Shown: positions 15,317-22,947 of the stretch, in pieces | Numbering within the stretch: the first letter of the stretch is position 1 | Layout of the letters: each line of letters begins with the position of its first letter | NCBI GenBank assembly: GCA_001303245.1 | Contig: LJNS01000017.1 | Location: 1-52,474, forward strand | Length of the DNA: 52,474 nucleotides | From: Gammaproteobacteria bacterium SG8_30 | GTDB taxonomy: Bacteria; Pseudomonadota; Gammaproteobacteria; Steroidobacterales; Steroidobacteraceae | Reading direction: 5' to 3' | The notes under the pieces: generated by a model | Databases searched by the model: none | Told to the model about the DNA's origin: nothing | What the model saw: only the letters and a program-made list of their open reading frames with translations | Position numbers and translations under genes: made by a program

Positions 15317-16780
15317 TCAGTTCGCTTCGAACACGGTCGCGGACTCGGGATAGAGCCGGACCAGGACGTCCCTTGCCAATCGCGTCAACTCGGCGGACAG
15401 GACCTCGTCGGCTTCCGTATCGTGCCGGCGCAGCGCCTGCTCCAGCGAGCCGCGCCTCGACTCGGCCGCCGCTTCCACGACGTCCTTCCAGAATTCCGGT
15501 GCCTCGCTGTCCTGCCACCGGCCGCGGCCCCGGCCGAAGTGAGCCACCGCCAGGTAGCGCAGCAACGCGGCCTTCACGAGATCGTGGAGAAAGCCGGGCG
15601 ACCAACGCAGCGACGCCGTGCCAGCGCCGCGGACGACGTTGTAGCCCTTGGCCAGGCCCGCGGCGCCGAAGGCGCCAAGCACGCCGCCGGCGACGATGCC
15701 GCCGCCGAAGGTCAAACCGCCGGCGGCGAGGTCCGCCGCCAGGCCGCCGAGCGCGCCGCTCACGAACCCGCCCAGGACGGCGGCGAGGTTGGCGTCGACC
15801 GGCGTATCGGCCGTGTAATTCTCCCGGATGCGCTCGAGGACCTGCTGCGCGGCCTCGCCCTCGAGGCCGTGCAGTGCGATCAGCCGATTGGTGGACTCGA
15901 CGATCGCGCGGTCCAGCCGGGACGCCAGCGCAGCCATGGCGCGGCGCCGGGAGCTTGCGTCATCGCCGCCGCGGCCGGCCACGACGACGCGGCGGAGCTT
16001 CTCGCCGAGCGGCTCCTCCCCGATCGGTTCCCGGTCACGAGCCGCCAGGGCGATCTGCGAGGCCAGAATGCGCATGGCGCCGGCAAACGCGTCGAGGTTG
16101 CGCCGCCGCCAGGCCGCCGCGAGGCTCCTGCAGTCGCCCTGCTTGTCCCCGGGAAGGACGTCGGTGACGGTGTCGAGCAGCGCTCCCTCCTGGACCCAGC
16201 ACCGGGCGAACGCATCCAGCGCGAGGATCGCCCTGACGCTGGTGCCCACGGAGAGCGCAGACCGCCAGCGTTCCATGTCCTCCCGGTCGCGCGACGGGTC
16301 GTGTGGCGGGCCAAGCTGGTTGAGCAGAACGACGACGGGCTTGCCGATCCAGTCGAGGATCTGCAGCTCCATACCGACGTAAGCCGAAGCCGCGGGATCC
16401 TCCGTGGCGTTGACGAGGTAGAGGACCACGTCGGCGTCCGCCTGTACGTTGCGCACGGCCTGCTGGCTGCACCACAAGGGACGGTCGCGGAAGCGGTCCC
16501 AGACCTGCGACAGGAGCCAGCCGATCGGCGTCCGCGAGGCCCTGAGGCGCTTGAGCAAGTGCGCCGTGTCGCCGAACCCCGGCGTGTCCCACAGCGTCAT
16601 GCCCAGGCCGTCGGGGGTCTCGATCAGCGTGTGGGCCTCGCTCACGTCGGTGACGTGCGGCTGGTCCGCCACCTCGCCGATGTCGCGTCGCAACAGCGTC
16701 CGGGCCAGGGTGGTCTTGCCCACGTTGGTGTGCGAAATGAGGCTCAGCGTGATACGGCGGCCCGCCACGATGTCGCTCAC
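15317..16780 (-). CDS. DUF3482-family membrane-associated GTPase
   Basis: A 487-residue protein. The N-terminal G domain has G1 SHTNVGKTTL (Lys22, Thr23), G3 WDTPGFGD (Asp65) and a possible G4 LLNQLG, where the usual NKxD is altered. A helical middle follows, then a Gly-rich hydrophobic stretch (about residues 320-377, for example LGGFVSGALGG and FGGGIVAGGVLGAFG) that could insert into or bind a membrane. This layout matches the DUF3482 family, which always seems to sit beside DUF2868. The start ATG overlaps the DUF2868 stop by 4 bases (16777-16780). Function is not established; a dynamin-like or signalling role is speculation. Confidence 0.88.
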   Translation of the reverse strand: MSDIVAGRRITLSLISHTNVGKTTLARTLLRRDIGEVADQPHVTDVSEAHTLIETPDGLGMTLWDTPGFGDTAHLLKRLRASRTPIGWLLSQVWDRFRDRPLWCSQQAVRNVQADADVVLYLVNATEDPAASAYVGMELQILDWIGKPVVVLLNQLGPPHDPSRDREDMERWRSALSVGTSVRAILALDAFARCWVQEGALLDTVTDVLPGDKQGDCRSLAAAWRRRNLDAFAGAMRILASQIALAARDREPIGEEPLGEKLRRVVVAGRGGDDASSRRRAMAALASRLDRAIVESTNRLIALHGLEGEAAQQVLERIRENYTADTPVDANLAAVLGGFVSGALGGLAADLAAGGLTFGGGIVAGGVLGAFGAAGLAKGYNVVRGAGTASLRWSPGFLHDLVKAALLRYLAVAHFGRGRGRWQDSEAPEFWKDVVEAAAESRRGSLEQALRRHDTEADEVLSAELTRLARDVLVRLYPESATVFEAN

Positions 16781-18246
16781 GATGCCTCCTGCCGCAGGGG
16801 ATCGAGCATGGCGACCCGGGCACCATGTGCCGCCGCGAAACGCTTCCAGGCGCGAATCCGCTCGTCGAGGCGCGACCGGAATGCCGGGTCCGACCGGAAG
16901 CGCGAGAGGGGCTCCGTGTCGAGCAACACGATCGGCGGCTGCGGCTCGCCCGGAGAGCCGTATCGCGCAAGCCGGCGCAGCAGTTCGCCCTGGACCTCTT
17001 CCTCGGGCGTGGCAGCCAGGCTGAACACGGCGACGAGGTGTTCGCGCGGGTTCCGATCGTCGAGCGCCGGCAGCGGAGCGGCCTCCTCGCCGTAGGCGAC
17101 CGGATCGAGGAACTCGAGCTTCACGCGTCCGCCGAGGAGATCGAGCAACTCCTCGCGCACGCGGCTACGCAGGCCGGGATCGGGCTGCACGCCGTGCCAG
17201 ACGACCGCCGCCAGCTCGCCGGCGCCGCGGGCCGGCTGCAGAAGCCGGCGGAAGTACGGGTCCTGCAGTGAGGGCCGATAGAACTGTCGCGCGAGCCTCC
17301 GTTCCTCGACGACCGCCGCCGTGGCGAGCAGCAGTCGCGGCAGGCCCACGTAAAGGCCTGCCGCGACGGCATGCAGCCAGATCCAGCGGCCCGCATTCTC
17401 GCCCTCGAAGCCGGGACGGAATCGCAGCTGCTCGAAGCCCGGCACGTCGGGCAAGGCGATGCCGGTGATCCAGGAAGCCGGCCCGAGTACCACCGACAGG
17501 ATCGCATGCACGCTGCGCGCATCGAGGAACGTACTTTCCCAGCCAGCCAGGTACTCCAGATAGATGCCGCGAAAGACGAGTCCCGCCACGGCACCCGAGG
17601 CGACCAGGAGCGCGGCGCAGTGCAGCAGGATCCGGGCCCGGGCCAGCGCGAGGGGCGCCTGCAGCGGGAGCCATTCCCGCAGGAAGCGCGAATAGGCCTG
17701 CGCCGGGGCGGCCGCCGGGGCATCTTCCGACCCGGCGGGCGGTCGGCCCAGGCCGCCGAACCGGGGCAGGATCCCGGCCAGGGCCGTGGCCCCGGGGCCG
17801 GGCCGCCGCCTTCCCGTCACAGCGCGCACCGCGATGGCCGCATAGACGGCCAGGTTCCACGCCACCAGGCCGAGCAGTGGGAATGCCAGCAGGTTGACGC
17901 GCTGTCCCGGTCCAATCCGGTACAGCAGGAGTCCTGCCGCGAAGGCGACGAGCAGGAGCGTGGGGAAGATCCACGCCGGCCCATCGCGGGCTCCGTCCAC
18001 ACCCGGCCACCAGGGCGCGTGCCGGCGAAGCTCCGGCGCCATCAGCCACGCGCGGCGTGCCAGGAAGGCCTCCTCCTCGGGTGTAGCGTCGTTGCGCTCG
18101 CCCCGGTCGACGCCTTCACGCAATTCGGGTGGCCCGGCCTCTGCCGTGCAACGGTCGCGCGTCGCCCGGGGCAGCAGAACGCCGTCCCGGTCCGCGAGTT
18201 CGACCGCGCGGATCATCAAGACGGACTTGGCCTGGGCCGGATTCAC
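16777..18246 (-). CDS. DUF2868-family multi-span membrane protein
   Basis: A 489-residue protein paired with the GTPase. After an N-terminal soluble part (about 1-90) come two helices (FPTLLLVAFAAGLLLY, LLGLVAWNLAVYAAIAV), a loop, and two or more later helices. The motif RGIYLEYLAGWESTFLDA is the DUF2868 signature. The last third is soluble and contains VVWHGVQPD, ILLDTEPLS-like strands and a Leu/Arg-rich tail. GTG at 18246 opens the gene; ATG at 18216 is a second option. The pair overlaps by 4 bases and probably forms a complex in which the membrane protein anchors or senses for the GTPase. The role is unknown. Confidence 0.85.
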   Translation of the reverse strand: MNPAQAKSVLMIRAVELADRDGVLLPRATRDRCTAEAGPPELREGVDRGERNDATPEEEAFLARRAWLMAPELRRHAPWWPGVDGARDGPAWIFPTLLLVAFAAGLLLYRIGPGQRVNLLAFPLLGLVAWNLAVYAAIAVRAVTGRRRPGPGATALAGILPRFGGLGRPPAGSEDAPAAAPAQAYSRFLREWLPLQAPLALARARILLHCAALLVASGAVAGLVFRGIYLEYLAGWESTFLDARSVHAILSVVLGPASWITGIALPDVPGFEQLRFRPGFEGENAGRWIWLHAVAAGLYVGLPRLLLATAAVVEERRLARQFYRPSLQDPYFRRLLQPARGAGELAAVVWHGVQPDPGLRSRVREELLDLLGGRVKLEFLDPVAYGEEAAPLPALDDRNPREHLVAVFSLAATPEEEVQGELLRRLARYGSPGEPQPPIVLLDTEPLSRFRSDPAFRSRLDERIRAWKRFAAAHGARVAMLDPLRQEAS

Positions 18247-18378
18247 GCTGCCGCAAGCTTACTGGCCGTGGGCAGGCATGGCGAGCCGGGCGAGAGTCCG
18301 TCGGCGGCCTATAATCGCGGCGGATGACCGGCGCCGTCAGGAGGCGCCGATGCGGCTTGCCACTCGGAGGTGCGCTTC

Positions 18379-18660
18379 ATGAACGGGTCGCGCGAGGAGT
18401 CGGCGCCTCCGCCGCCCGTCGAGATTCCGTGCGACGAGCTCTCGGCCGATGCCCTGCGCGGCGTCGTCGAGTCCTTCGTGCTGCGCGAAGGAACGGACTA
18501 TGGCGACCGCGAGGTGCCGTTCGAAGCGAAAGTGGAGCAAGTGCTGCGCCAGCTGAAACGAGGCGAGGCGCAGATCCTGTTCGACCCGTCCACCGAGTCA
18601 GTCGACGTCGTGGTGTCCCGGCCGGCGCCTCGCTCAGGCAGGCATCGGGGCCCGGGTTGA
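18379..18660 (+). CDS. YheU-family (UPF0270) small protein
   Basis: A 93-residue soluble protein. The core IPCDELSADALRGVVESFVL, then REGTDYGDREVPFEAKVEQV and LRQLKRGEAQILFDP, matches YheU, a small conserved gammaproteobacterial protein of unknown role. Compared with YheU (about 72 residues) it has a 16-residue N-terminal extension rich in Pro and an Arg/Pro C-terminal tail. GGAGG lies 8 bases before ATG 18379. It is divergent from the DUF2868/DUF3482 operon and is followed by a broken esterase remnant. Confidence 0.85.
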   Translation: MNGSREESAPPPPVEIPCDELSADALRGVVESFVLREGTDYGDREVPFEAKVEQVLRQLKRGEAQILFDPSTESVDVVVSRPAPRSGRHRGPG

Positions 18661-18661
18661 G

Positions 18662-18826
18662 GCACCGGTCGTGCCCGTGCAGTGCGGCCGGGACGCAAGC
18701 GGGCTTCCGTCGCGCATGTCGAATCCGGTCGAGTGGCACGAATACCCGATTGGCCACGAGCTCTGCGCGGATGAGATCTCGGTCGTGTCGCGGTGGATCC
18801 GCGAGCGCGTGACCGCCGGCTTATGA
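18662..18826 (+). pseudogene. C-terminal fragment of a phospholipase/carboxylesterase
   Basis: The frame reads VEWHEYPIGHELCADEISVV and then SRWIRERVTAGL before TGA at 18824-18826. This is the usual end of the small carboxylesterase (alpha/beta-hydrolase) family, including the catalytic His in GHE. The preceding VPVQCGRDAS resembles the strand and Asp turn of the same fold, but no N-terminal half, nucleophile motif or start lies upstream; the frame runs into the YheU gene out of phase. It is probably a remnant left by deletion. The 44-bp duplication begins inside it and repeats its last codons. Confidence 0.6.
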
Positions 18827-18889
18827 CAGGAACCTTGAAGTCGGTCGAGCGCGTGACCGCCGGCTTATGACAGGAACCTTGAAGTCGGT
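18802..18889. repeat. Perfect tandem duplication of a 44-bp unit
   Basis: Two identical 44-bp copies lie head to tail at 18802-18845 and 18846-18889. Each contains the esterase fragment's final codons, its stop and the core CTTATGACAGGAACCTTG (18820-18837 and 18864-18881). No mismatch is seen, so the duplication is recent or kept by conversion. A related core in the opposite orientation occurs at 24492-24506. It may be a slippage product or part of a dispersed intergenic element. Confidence 0.9.
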
Positions 18890-18979
18890 TCACGAATCGG
18901 GCGCTCCACTCCCCTAGCCTGATCCCGAGGCGCGGTCCATGCGAGATCGTCGCCGGATTGATGTGGCAGGGGAGCCGGG

Positions 18980-19537
18980 ATGGATGGAGTTGAATCCAGC
19001 TTCGACAGGGGAAGACTGCTGCGCTTCCTGCGCAAGGAGTTCCGCCTCGACTGGTACGGCGTCCACGGGGCCGCGCACTGGGCGCGGGTCCGACTGAATG
19101 GACTGGCGATCGCCGAAGTGAACGGCGCTCGCCGCGACATCGTCGAGCTCTTCGCCTGGCTGCACGACTGCCGGCGCCGTCACGAGGGCCGCGACCGGGA
19201 GCATGGCGCACGCGCGGCGGACCTCATCGCCGGGCTCAACGGGGAGCTCTTCGAGCTCGATCCCACGGGGCTCGAGAAGCTGGTCTATGCATGCCGGCAC
19301 CACAGCGACGGCTTGAGCGATGCCGACCTGACGATCCAGACGTGCTGGGATGCGGACCGGCTGGACCTCGCCCGCATCGGGATCTGGCCGGACCCGGCGA
19401 GGCTCTGCACCGACGCGGCACGCTGCCCGGACCTGATGGAGCAGGCGATCTGGCGGAGCATCGGCGAGGGGGATTTCGAGACGCCGGCGGTCGCGATCAG
19501 CGCCTGGTCCTGGCGGGAGGCCGAGGCGCAGTTCTGA
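18980..19537 (+). CDS. HD-domain phosphohydrolase-like protein
   Basis: A 185-residue soluble protein with an HD-type metal site: His29/His33 region GVHGAAHWARV, the HD doublet in FAWLHDCRRRHEG, the helix REHGARAADLI and the last Asp in CWDADRLDLARIG. This arrangement is typical of small HD hydrolases acting on nucleotides or similar phosphates; the substrate cannot be told. ATG at 18980 follows an AGGGGAG-like stretch. It stands alone on the plus strand after the 44-bp repeat. Confidence 0.85.
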   Translation: MDGVESSFDRGRLLRFLRKEFRLDWYGVHGAAHWARVRLNGLAIAEVNGARRDIVELFAWLHDCRRRHEGRDREHGARAADLIAGLNGELFELDPTGLEKLVYACRHHSDGLSDADLTIQTCWDADRLDLARIGIWPDPARLCTDAARCPDLMEQAIWRSIGEGDFETPAVAISAWSWREAEAQF

Positions 19538-19622
19538 TCCTGCCCGGCCCAGGCGGCTTTCCGATGCGTCGGTCGCGCGCGAGATCCTTCATCCGGCGGC
19601 CCGGTCGGCGCGAGCGCGCGGG

Positions 19623-20066
19623 TCAGAAGTCCAGCGCCTTCAGGTCCGGCTCAGTCCATCGTCGGCGCGCCTCGTCAGACCACAATCGTCCGGCCGAGTA
19701 GTAGGCGAGAGGCCAACGCATGTCGTAGCGTCCCGCCAACGCCTCGACCGTCGCAGCGATGCCCTCGTCCGCCGGTCGCGCGGGCAGGTCGGCGGCGATG
19801 CGTCGCAGGAACAGGACCGTGATCGTCTCGTGGTAGCCAGCCGGATCCCCAAGCGTCCTGTTGTACAGGTTGATGTGGTGCCGCATGCGATCGAGCGCCT
19901 GCGCCAGCGGCCAGCGACGCAGGTAGATCACGGCGACACCGACGTGCGCCCGGTGGGTCCAGCGCTCGTAGGGCCAGACGCAGGCCTCGAACTCGTCGAC
20001 CATGGCGAGCACGTCCGCGTCGTTCGGGAACGGGACGTCGACCTCCTCGCGCCGTCCGCTCGTCAC
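19623..20066 (-). CDS. Conserved hypothetical protein, soluble
   Basis: A 147-residue protein that I do not recognise by name. It begins at GTG 20066 before REEVDVPFPNDADVLAMVDE. A well-structured helical core carries the motifs WTHRAHVGVAVIYLRRW and HHINLYNRTLG, followed by GYHETITVLFLRR and MRWPLAYYSAGRLWS. The His residues in THRAH, RHHIN and YHETI could form a metal or haem site, as in DinB-like helical bundles, but this is a guess. No signal peptide or membrane segment is seen. It is convergent with the HD gene and divergent from hflK. Confidence 0.7.
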   Translation of the reverse strand: MTSGRREEVDVPFPNDADVLAMVDEFEACVWPYERWTHRAHVGVAVIYLRRWPLAQALDRMRHHINLYNRTLGDPAGYHETITVLFLRRIAADLPARPADEGIAATVEALAGRYDMRWPLAYYSAGRLWSDEARRRWTEPDLKALDF

Positions 20067-20277
20067 CCTGCCTGCTCCCGCTTCCAGTCTCGTGGCGACA
20101 GCGTAGCATCGCCTGTAGACGGGCTTGCGTCCCGGCCGCTTGCGCGTGGGAGCCTGAATTCCCGCATGAATCGCACGAGCGCTGCAATCCGGCACCGCAA
20201 CAGCCGGATTCTGAAGCCGATCGTTGTTATCCTCGACGCTCGTCCCGAGCAGGGATCGGGTCAAAGGACCGGAGGCG

Positions 20278-21384
20278 ATGGTGCGAGGCAAGGACTGGCT
20301 GGAAAAGGCACTGATCGGCAAGGGCTGGCACGAGAGGGCGACCGGGCGGGCTTCCGCCGGCGGCAACGGCGGTTCCCCGCCGGGACCACCGCGGCGCTCG
20401 CGCTTCGACGCCTCGCCGCGGCATCTCGGCGTCGGCGTGGCCCTGATCGTCGTCCTGTGGGGGCTGTTCAGCTGTTTCTATACGGTCCAGCCCGAGGAGC
20501 GGGCCGTCATCAAGCGGCTCGGCCGGGTCGTGGGGATCGCCGACCCGGGTCTGCACTTCCGCCTGCCGTTCGGGATCGACACCGTGCAGTTCGTCGCGAC
20601 CGAACGCGTGCTCAAGCAGGAATTCGGTTTCCGTACGGAGCGTGGCGAGGACGAAGAGGGCCGCAGCCGCTATGCCCAAGGCGACTACACCAGCGAGTCG
20701 CTGATGCTCACGGGCGACCTGAACATCATCGTGGCGGAGTGGGTCGTCCAGTACCGGATCGCCGACCCGATCAAGTTCCTCTACGCCATGCGGGAGCCGA
20801 CGCGCACGCTGCGCGACCTTTCGGAGTCCGTGATGCGTCGCGTGGTCGGCAACCGGATCGGCAGCGACGTATTGACGGTCGGACGCGTCGAGATCTCCAA
20901 TACCGCGAGGGACGAGATCCAGGAAGCCATGGACAAGTACGACAATGGCATCCACATCATCACCGTCGAGCTGCAGGATGTCGTGCCGCCGCCGCGCGTG
21001 CAGCCGGCGTTCAACGAGGTCAACGAGGCGCGCCAGCAGCGCGAGCGCATGATCAACGAGGCCAACAAGCAGGCCAACCAGGCGATCCCGCGCGCCGAGG
21101 GCGAGGCCAACCGGCTGGTCTCCGAGGCCGAGGGCTACGCCACCGAGCGGGTCAACCGCGCGCTGGGCGAGGCCGACCGCTTCAACTCGGTGCTCGTCGA
21201 GTACCGCGGCGCTCCGGAAGTGACACGCTCGCGCATGTACCTCGAGTCGCTGCGCCGGACCCTGCCGAGGGTCGGCACGGTGCTGATGGTGCAGGACGGC
21301 CAGGTGCCGCCGCTGCCCCTGCTCAACCTGCGTGACGCGCAGCCGCGCCGGCCGGCGCGGCAGCCGGAGGAGGGCCAGCAATGA
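20278..21384 (+). CDS. hflK: FtsH protease regulator HflK
   Basis: A 368-residue SPFH/band-7 membrane protein. A Gly/Pro/Arg-rich N-terminus is followed by one membrane span (about 51-72, VGVALIVVLWGLFSCFY) and a band-7 domain with VQPEERAVIKRLGRV and GLHFRLPFGID. The coiled C-terminal half contains YATERVNRALGEADRF. HflK with HflC forms the large periplasmic cage around FtsH that limits its proteolysis. GGAGG lies close to ATG 20278. It overlaps hflC by 4 bases (ATGA), the usual arrangement. The DUF2065 gene that commonly follows hflC is missing here. Confidence 0.95.
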   Translation: MVRGKDWLEKALIGKGWHERATGRASAGGNGGSPPGPPRRSRFDASPRHLGVGVALIVVLWGLFSCFYTVQPEERAVIKRLGRVVGIADPGLHFRLPFGIDTVQFVATERVLKQEFGFRTERGEDEEGRSRYAQGDYTSESLMLTGDLNIIVAEWVVQYRIADPIKFLYAMREPTRTLRDLSESVMRRVVGNRIGSDVLTVGRVEISNTARDEIQEAMDKYDNGIHIITVELQDVVPPPRVQPAFNEVNEARQQRERMINEANKQANQAIPRAEGEANRLVSEAEGYATERVNRALGEADRFNSVLVEYRGAPEVTRSRMYLESLRRTLPRVGTVLMVQDGQVPPLPLLNLRDAQPRRPARQPEEGQQ

Positions 21385-22325
21385 GCAAGCTCCTGTCGCT
21401 GCCCGTCGTCGCGATCGCGGTGCTGATCGTGGTCCTCAACGCCGCCTACATCATCGACCAGGCCGAGCAGGGCATCATCGTGCAGTTCGGCGAGCCCATC
21501 GGCGACGTCGTGAGCGAACCCGGGCTGCACTGGAAGCTGCCGTTCGTCCAGGAGGTGCGCCGCTTCGACAGGCGGCTGCTGGCCTGGGACGGAGACGTGT
21601 CCCAGATCCCGACCCTCGGCCGGGAGTTCATCGTGGTCGACACGACGGCCCGTTACCGGATCGCAGACCCGCTGCAGTTCCTGCGCTCGGTCCGCGACGA
21701 GGCTGGCGCCCGCACCCGCCTCGACGACATCGTCGACTCGGTTGCCCGGGACATCGTCTCAGGGACCGAGCTCGAGGAAATCGTGCGCTCGGCCGACTGG
21801 AGCGTGGACGTCGCCGAGATCGTCGAGGAGGAAGGAATCACCCTCGACGAGAGCGCGCTCGAGCGGCCCCAGAAGGGTCGCGGGCAGCTGGAACGGGAGA
21901 TGCTGACCGCCGCATCCCGCCTGATGCCGGGACTCGGGATCGAGCTGGTCGACGTGCGCATCAAGCGCATCAACTACATCGACACGGTCCGGACCCAGGT
22001 CGAGAGCCGGATGATCGCCGAGCGGCAGAGCATCGCGGAGCGCTTTCGCTCCGAGGGACAGGGGCGCAGCCAGGAGATCCTCGGCGACATGGAGAAGGAG
22101 CTTCTGCGCATCCGGTCCGAGGCCGAGCGGCAGGCCCAGCAGATCATCGGCAAGGCGGATGCGGAGGCGACGCGCATCTACGGCGAGGCCTACGGCAAGG
22201 ACGCCGAGTTCTACAAGTTCTTCAAGACCCTCGAGAGCTATGACGCGCTGGGCGAGAACAGCACGCTGATGATCGAGGCGGACTCCGACTTCTTCCGCTA
22301 CCTGGAGTCGACCCGGAGACGGTGA
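21381..22325 (+). CDS. hflC: FtsH protease regulator HflC
   Basis: A 314-residue SPFH protein: N-terminal membrane span (LLSLPVVAIAVLIVVLNAAY), band-7 domain with QAEQGIIVQFGEP and GLHWKLPF, then the coiled-coil region containing VESRMIAERQSIAERFRSEG and ADAEATRIYGEAYGKD. The C-terminus FYKFFKTLESYDALG is typical. Partner of HflK in the FtsH-regulating complex. An insert at about residues 150-170 (IVEEEGITLDESALERPQKG) is longer than in E. coli. The start overlaps the hflK stop. Confidence 0.95.
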   Translation: MSKLLSLPVVAIAVLIVVLNAAYIIDQAEQGIIVQFGEPIGDVVSEPGLHWKLPFVQEVRRFDRRLLAWDGDVSQIPTLGREFIVVDTTARYRIADPLQFLRSVRDEAGARTRLDDIVDSVARDIVSGTELEEIVRSADWSVDVAEIVEEEGITLDESALERPQKGRGQLEREMLTAASRLMPGLGIELVDVRIKRINYIDTVRTQVESRMIAERQSIAERFRSEGQGRSQEILGDMEKELLRIRSEAERQAQQIIGKADAEATRIYGEAYGKDAEFYKFFKTLESYDALGENSTLMIEADSDFFRYLESTRRR

Positions 22326-22334
22326 GGGCACGGT

Positions 22335-22814
22335 ATGCGGTCGGCAGGACTCGTGCTGGCGGCGGCGCTCTCGCTCGTCCCGGGTGTGGGCGGCGCGCAG
22401 TCGGCCGGGCAAGAGGTGGAGGCCCTCGTCGGTCGCCTGAGCGAGGCGGAGACGGTGCAGACGGCGGAGCTGCTGGGCATGTGCGGGGGGGTCTACTCGG
22501 CCTTTGCGGTGTTCAGCGAGACCCGCATGCCGGAGCGCAGCCGCGAGTACAAGGCGATGGGCAACGGCGCGCTGACGGCGGGCGCCTACCTGCTGTATCG
22601 CGAGCATCGCCATCGGACACGGGAAGTTCGACCTGTGTCCGACTTCATGCCGCAGGTCCGCGGGCGGGCGGAGACCGCGGCTGCCGAGACGCTGGCGGCA
22701 TTCAGCGCCGAGGACTTCGACACCCCGCAGGAGAAACTCTCCGCCTGCTTCAAGATGGTGGAGCTGCAGGACTTCCTCGTCGCCGCCATGCAGGACGAGT
22801 TCGCCCGGCGCTGA
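22335..22814 (+). CDS. Small exported protein of unknown function
   Basis: A 159-residue protein beginning 9 bases after hflC. It has a signal peptide (about residues 1-22, ending GGAQ). The mature part is helical and has one Cys near each end (LLGMCGGVYSAFAVF and LSACFKMVEL), which could form a disulfide. The small-residue-rich segment GNGALTAGAYLLYREHRH is a possible amphipathic or membrane helix. I do not recognise a family. Its position in the hflKC operon suggests an envelope quality-control link, but this is inference only. A strong hairpin follows the stop. Confidence 0.7.
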   Translation: MRSAGLVLAAALSLVPGVGGAQSAGQEVEALVGRLSEAETVQTAELLGMCGGVYSAFAVFSETRMPERSREYKAMGNGALTAGAYLLYREHRHRTREVRPVSDFMPQVRGRAETAAAETLAAFSAEDFDTPQEKLSACFKMVELQDFLVAAMQDEFARR

Positions 22815-22834
22815 AGCTCGTCTGACACGCCCAT

Positions 22835-22857
22835 CGCCCATCCTCGCTGGATGGGCG
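22835..22857 (+). terminator. Hairpin after the hflKC operon
   Basis: A perfect 9-bp inverted repeat (CGCCCATCC / GGATGGGCG) with a 5-base loop lies 20 bases after the stop of the small exported protein. No T-run follows, so it would be a weak or Rho-assisted terminator, or an RNA-stability hairpin. Confidence 0.5.
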
Positions 22858-22947
22858 TACAGTCCACCGGCTGAACCACCCATCGCGGCACACTATCCGC
22901 AGCCTGTGCTGCGCCGCTGTGCGGCGGCAGCTTTCGGAGATCATGAC

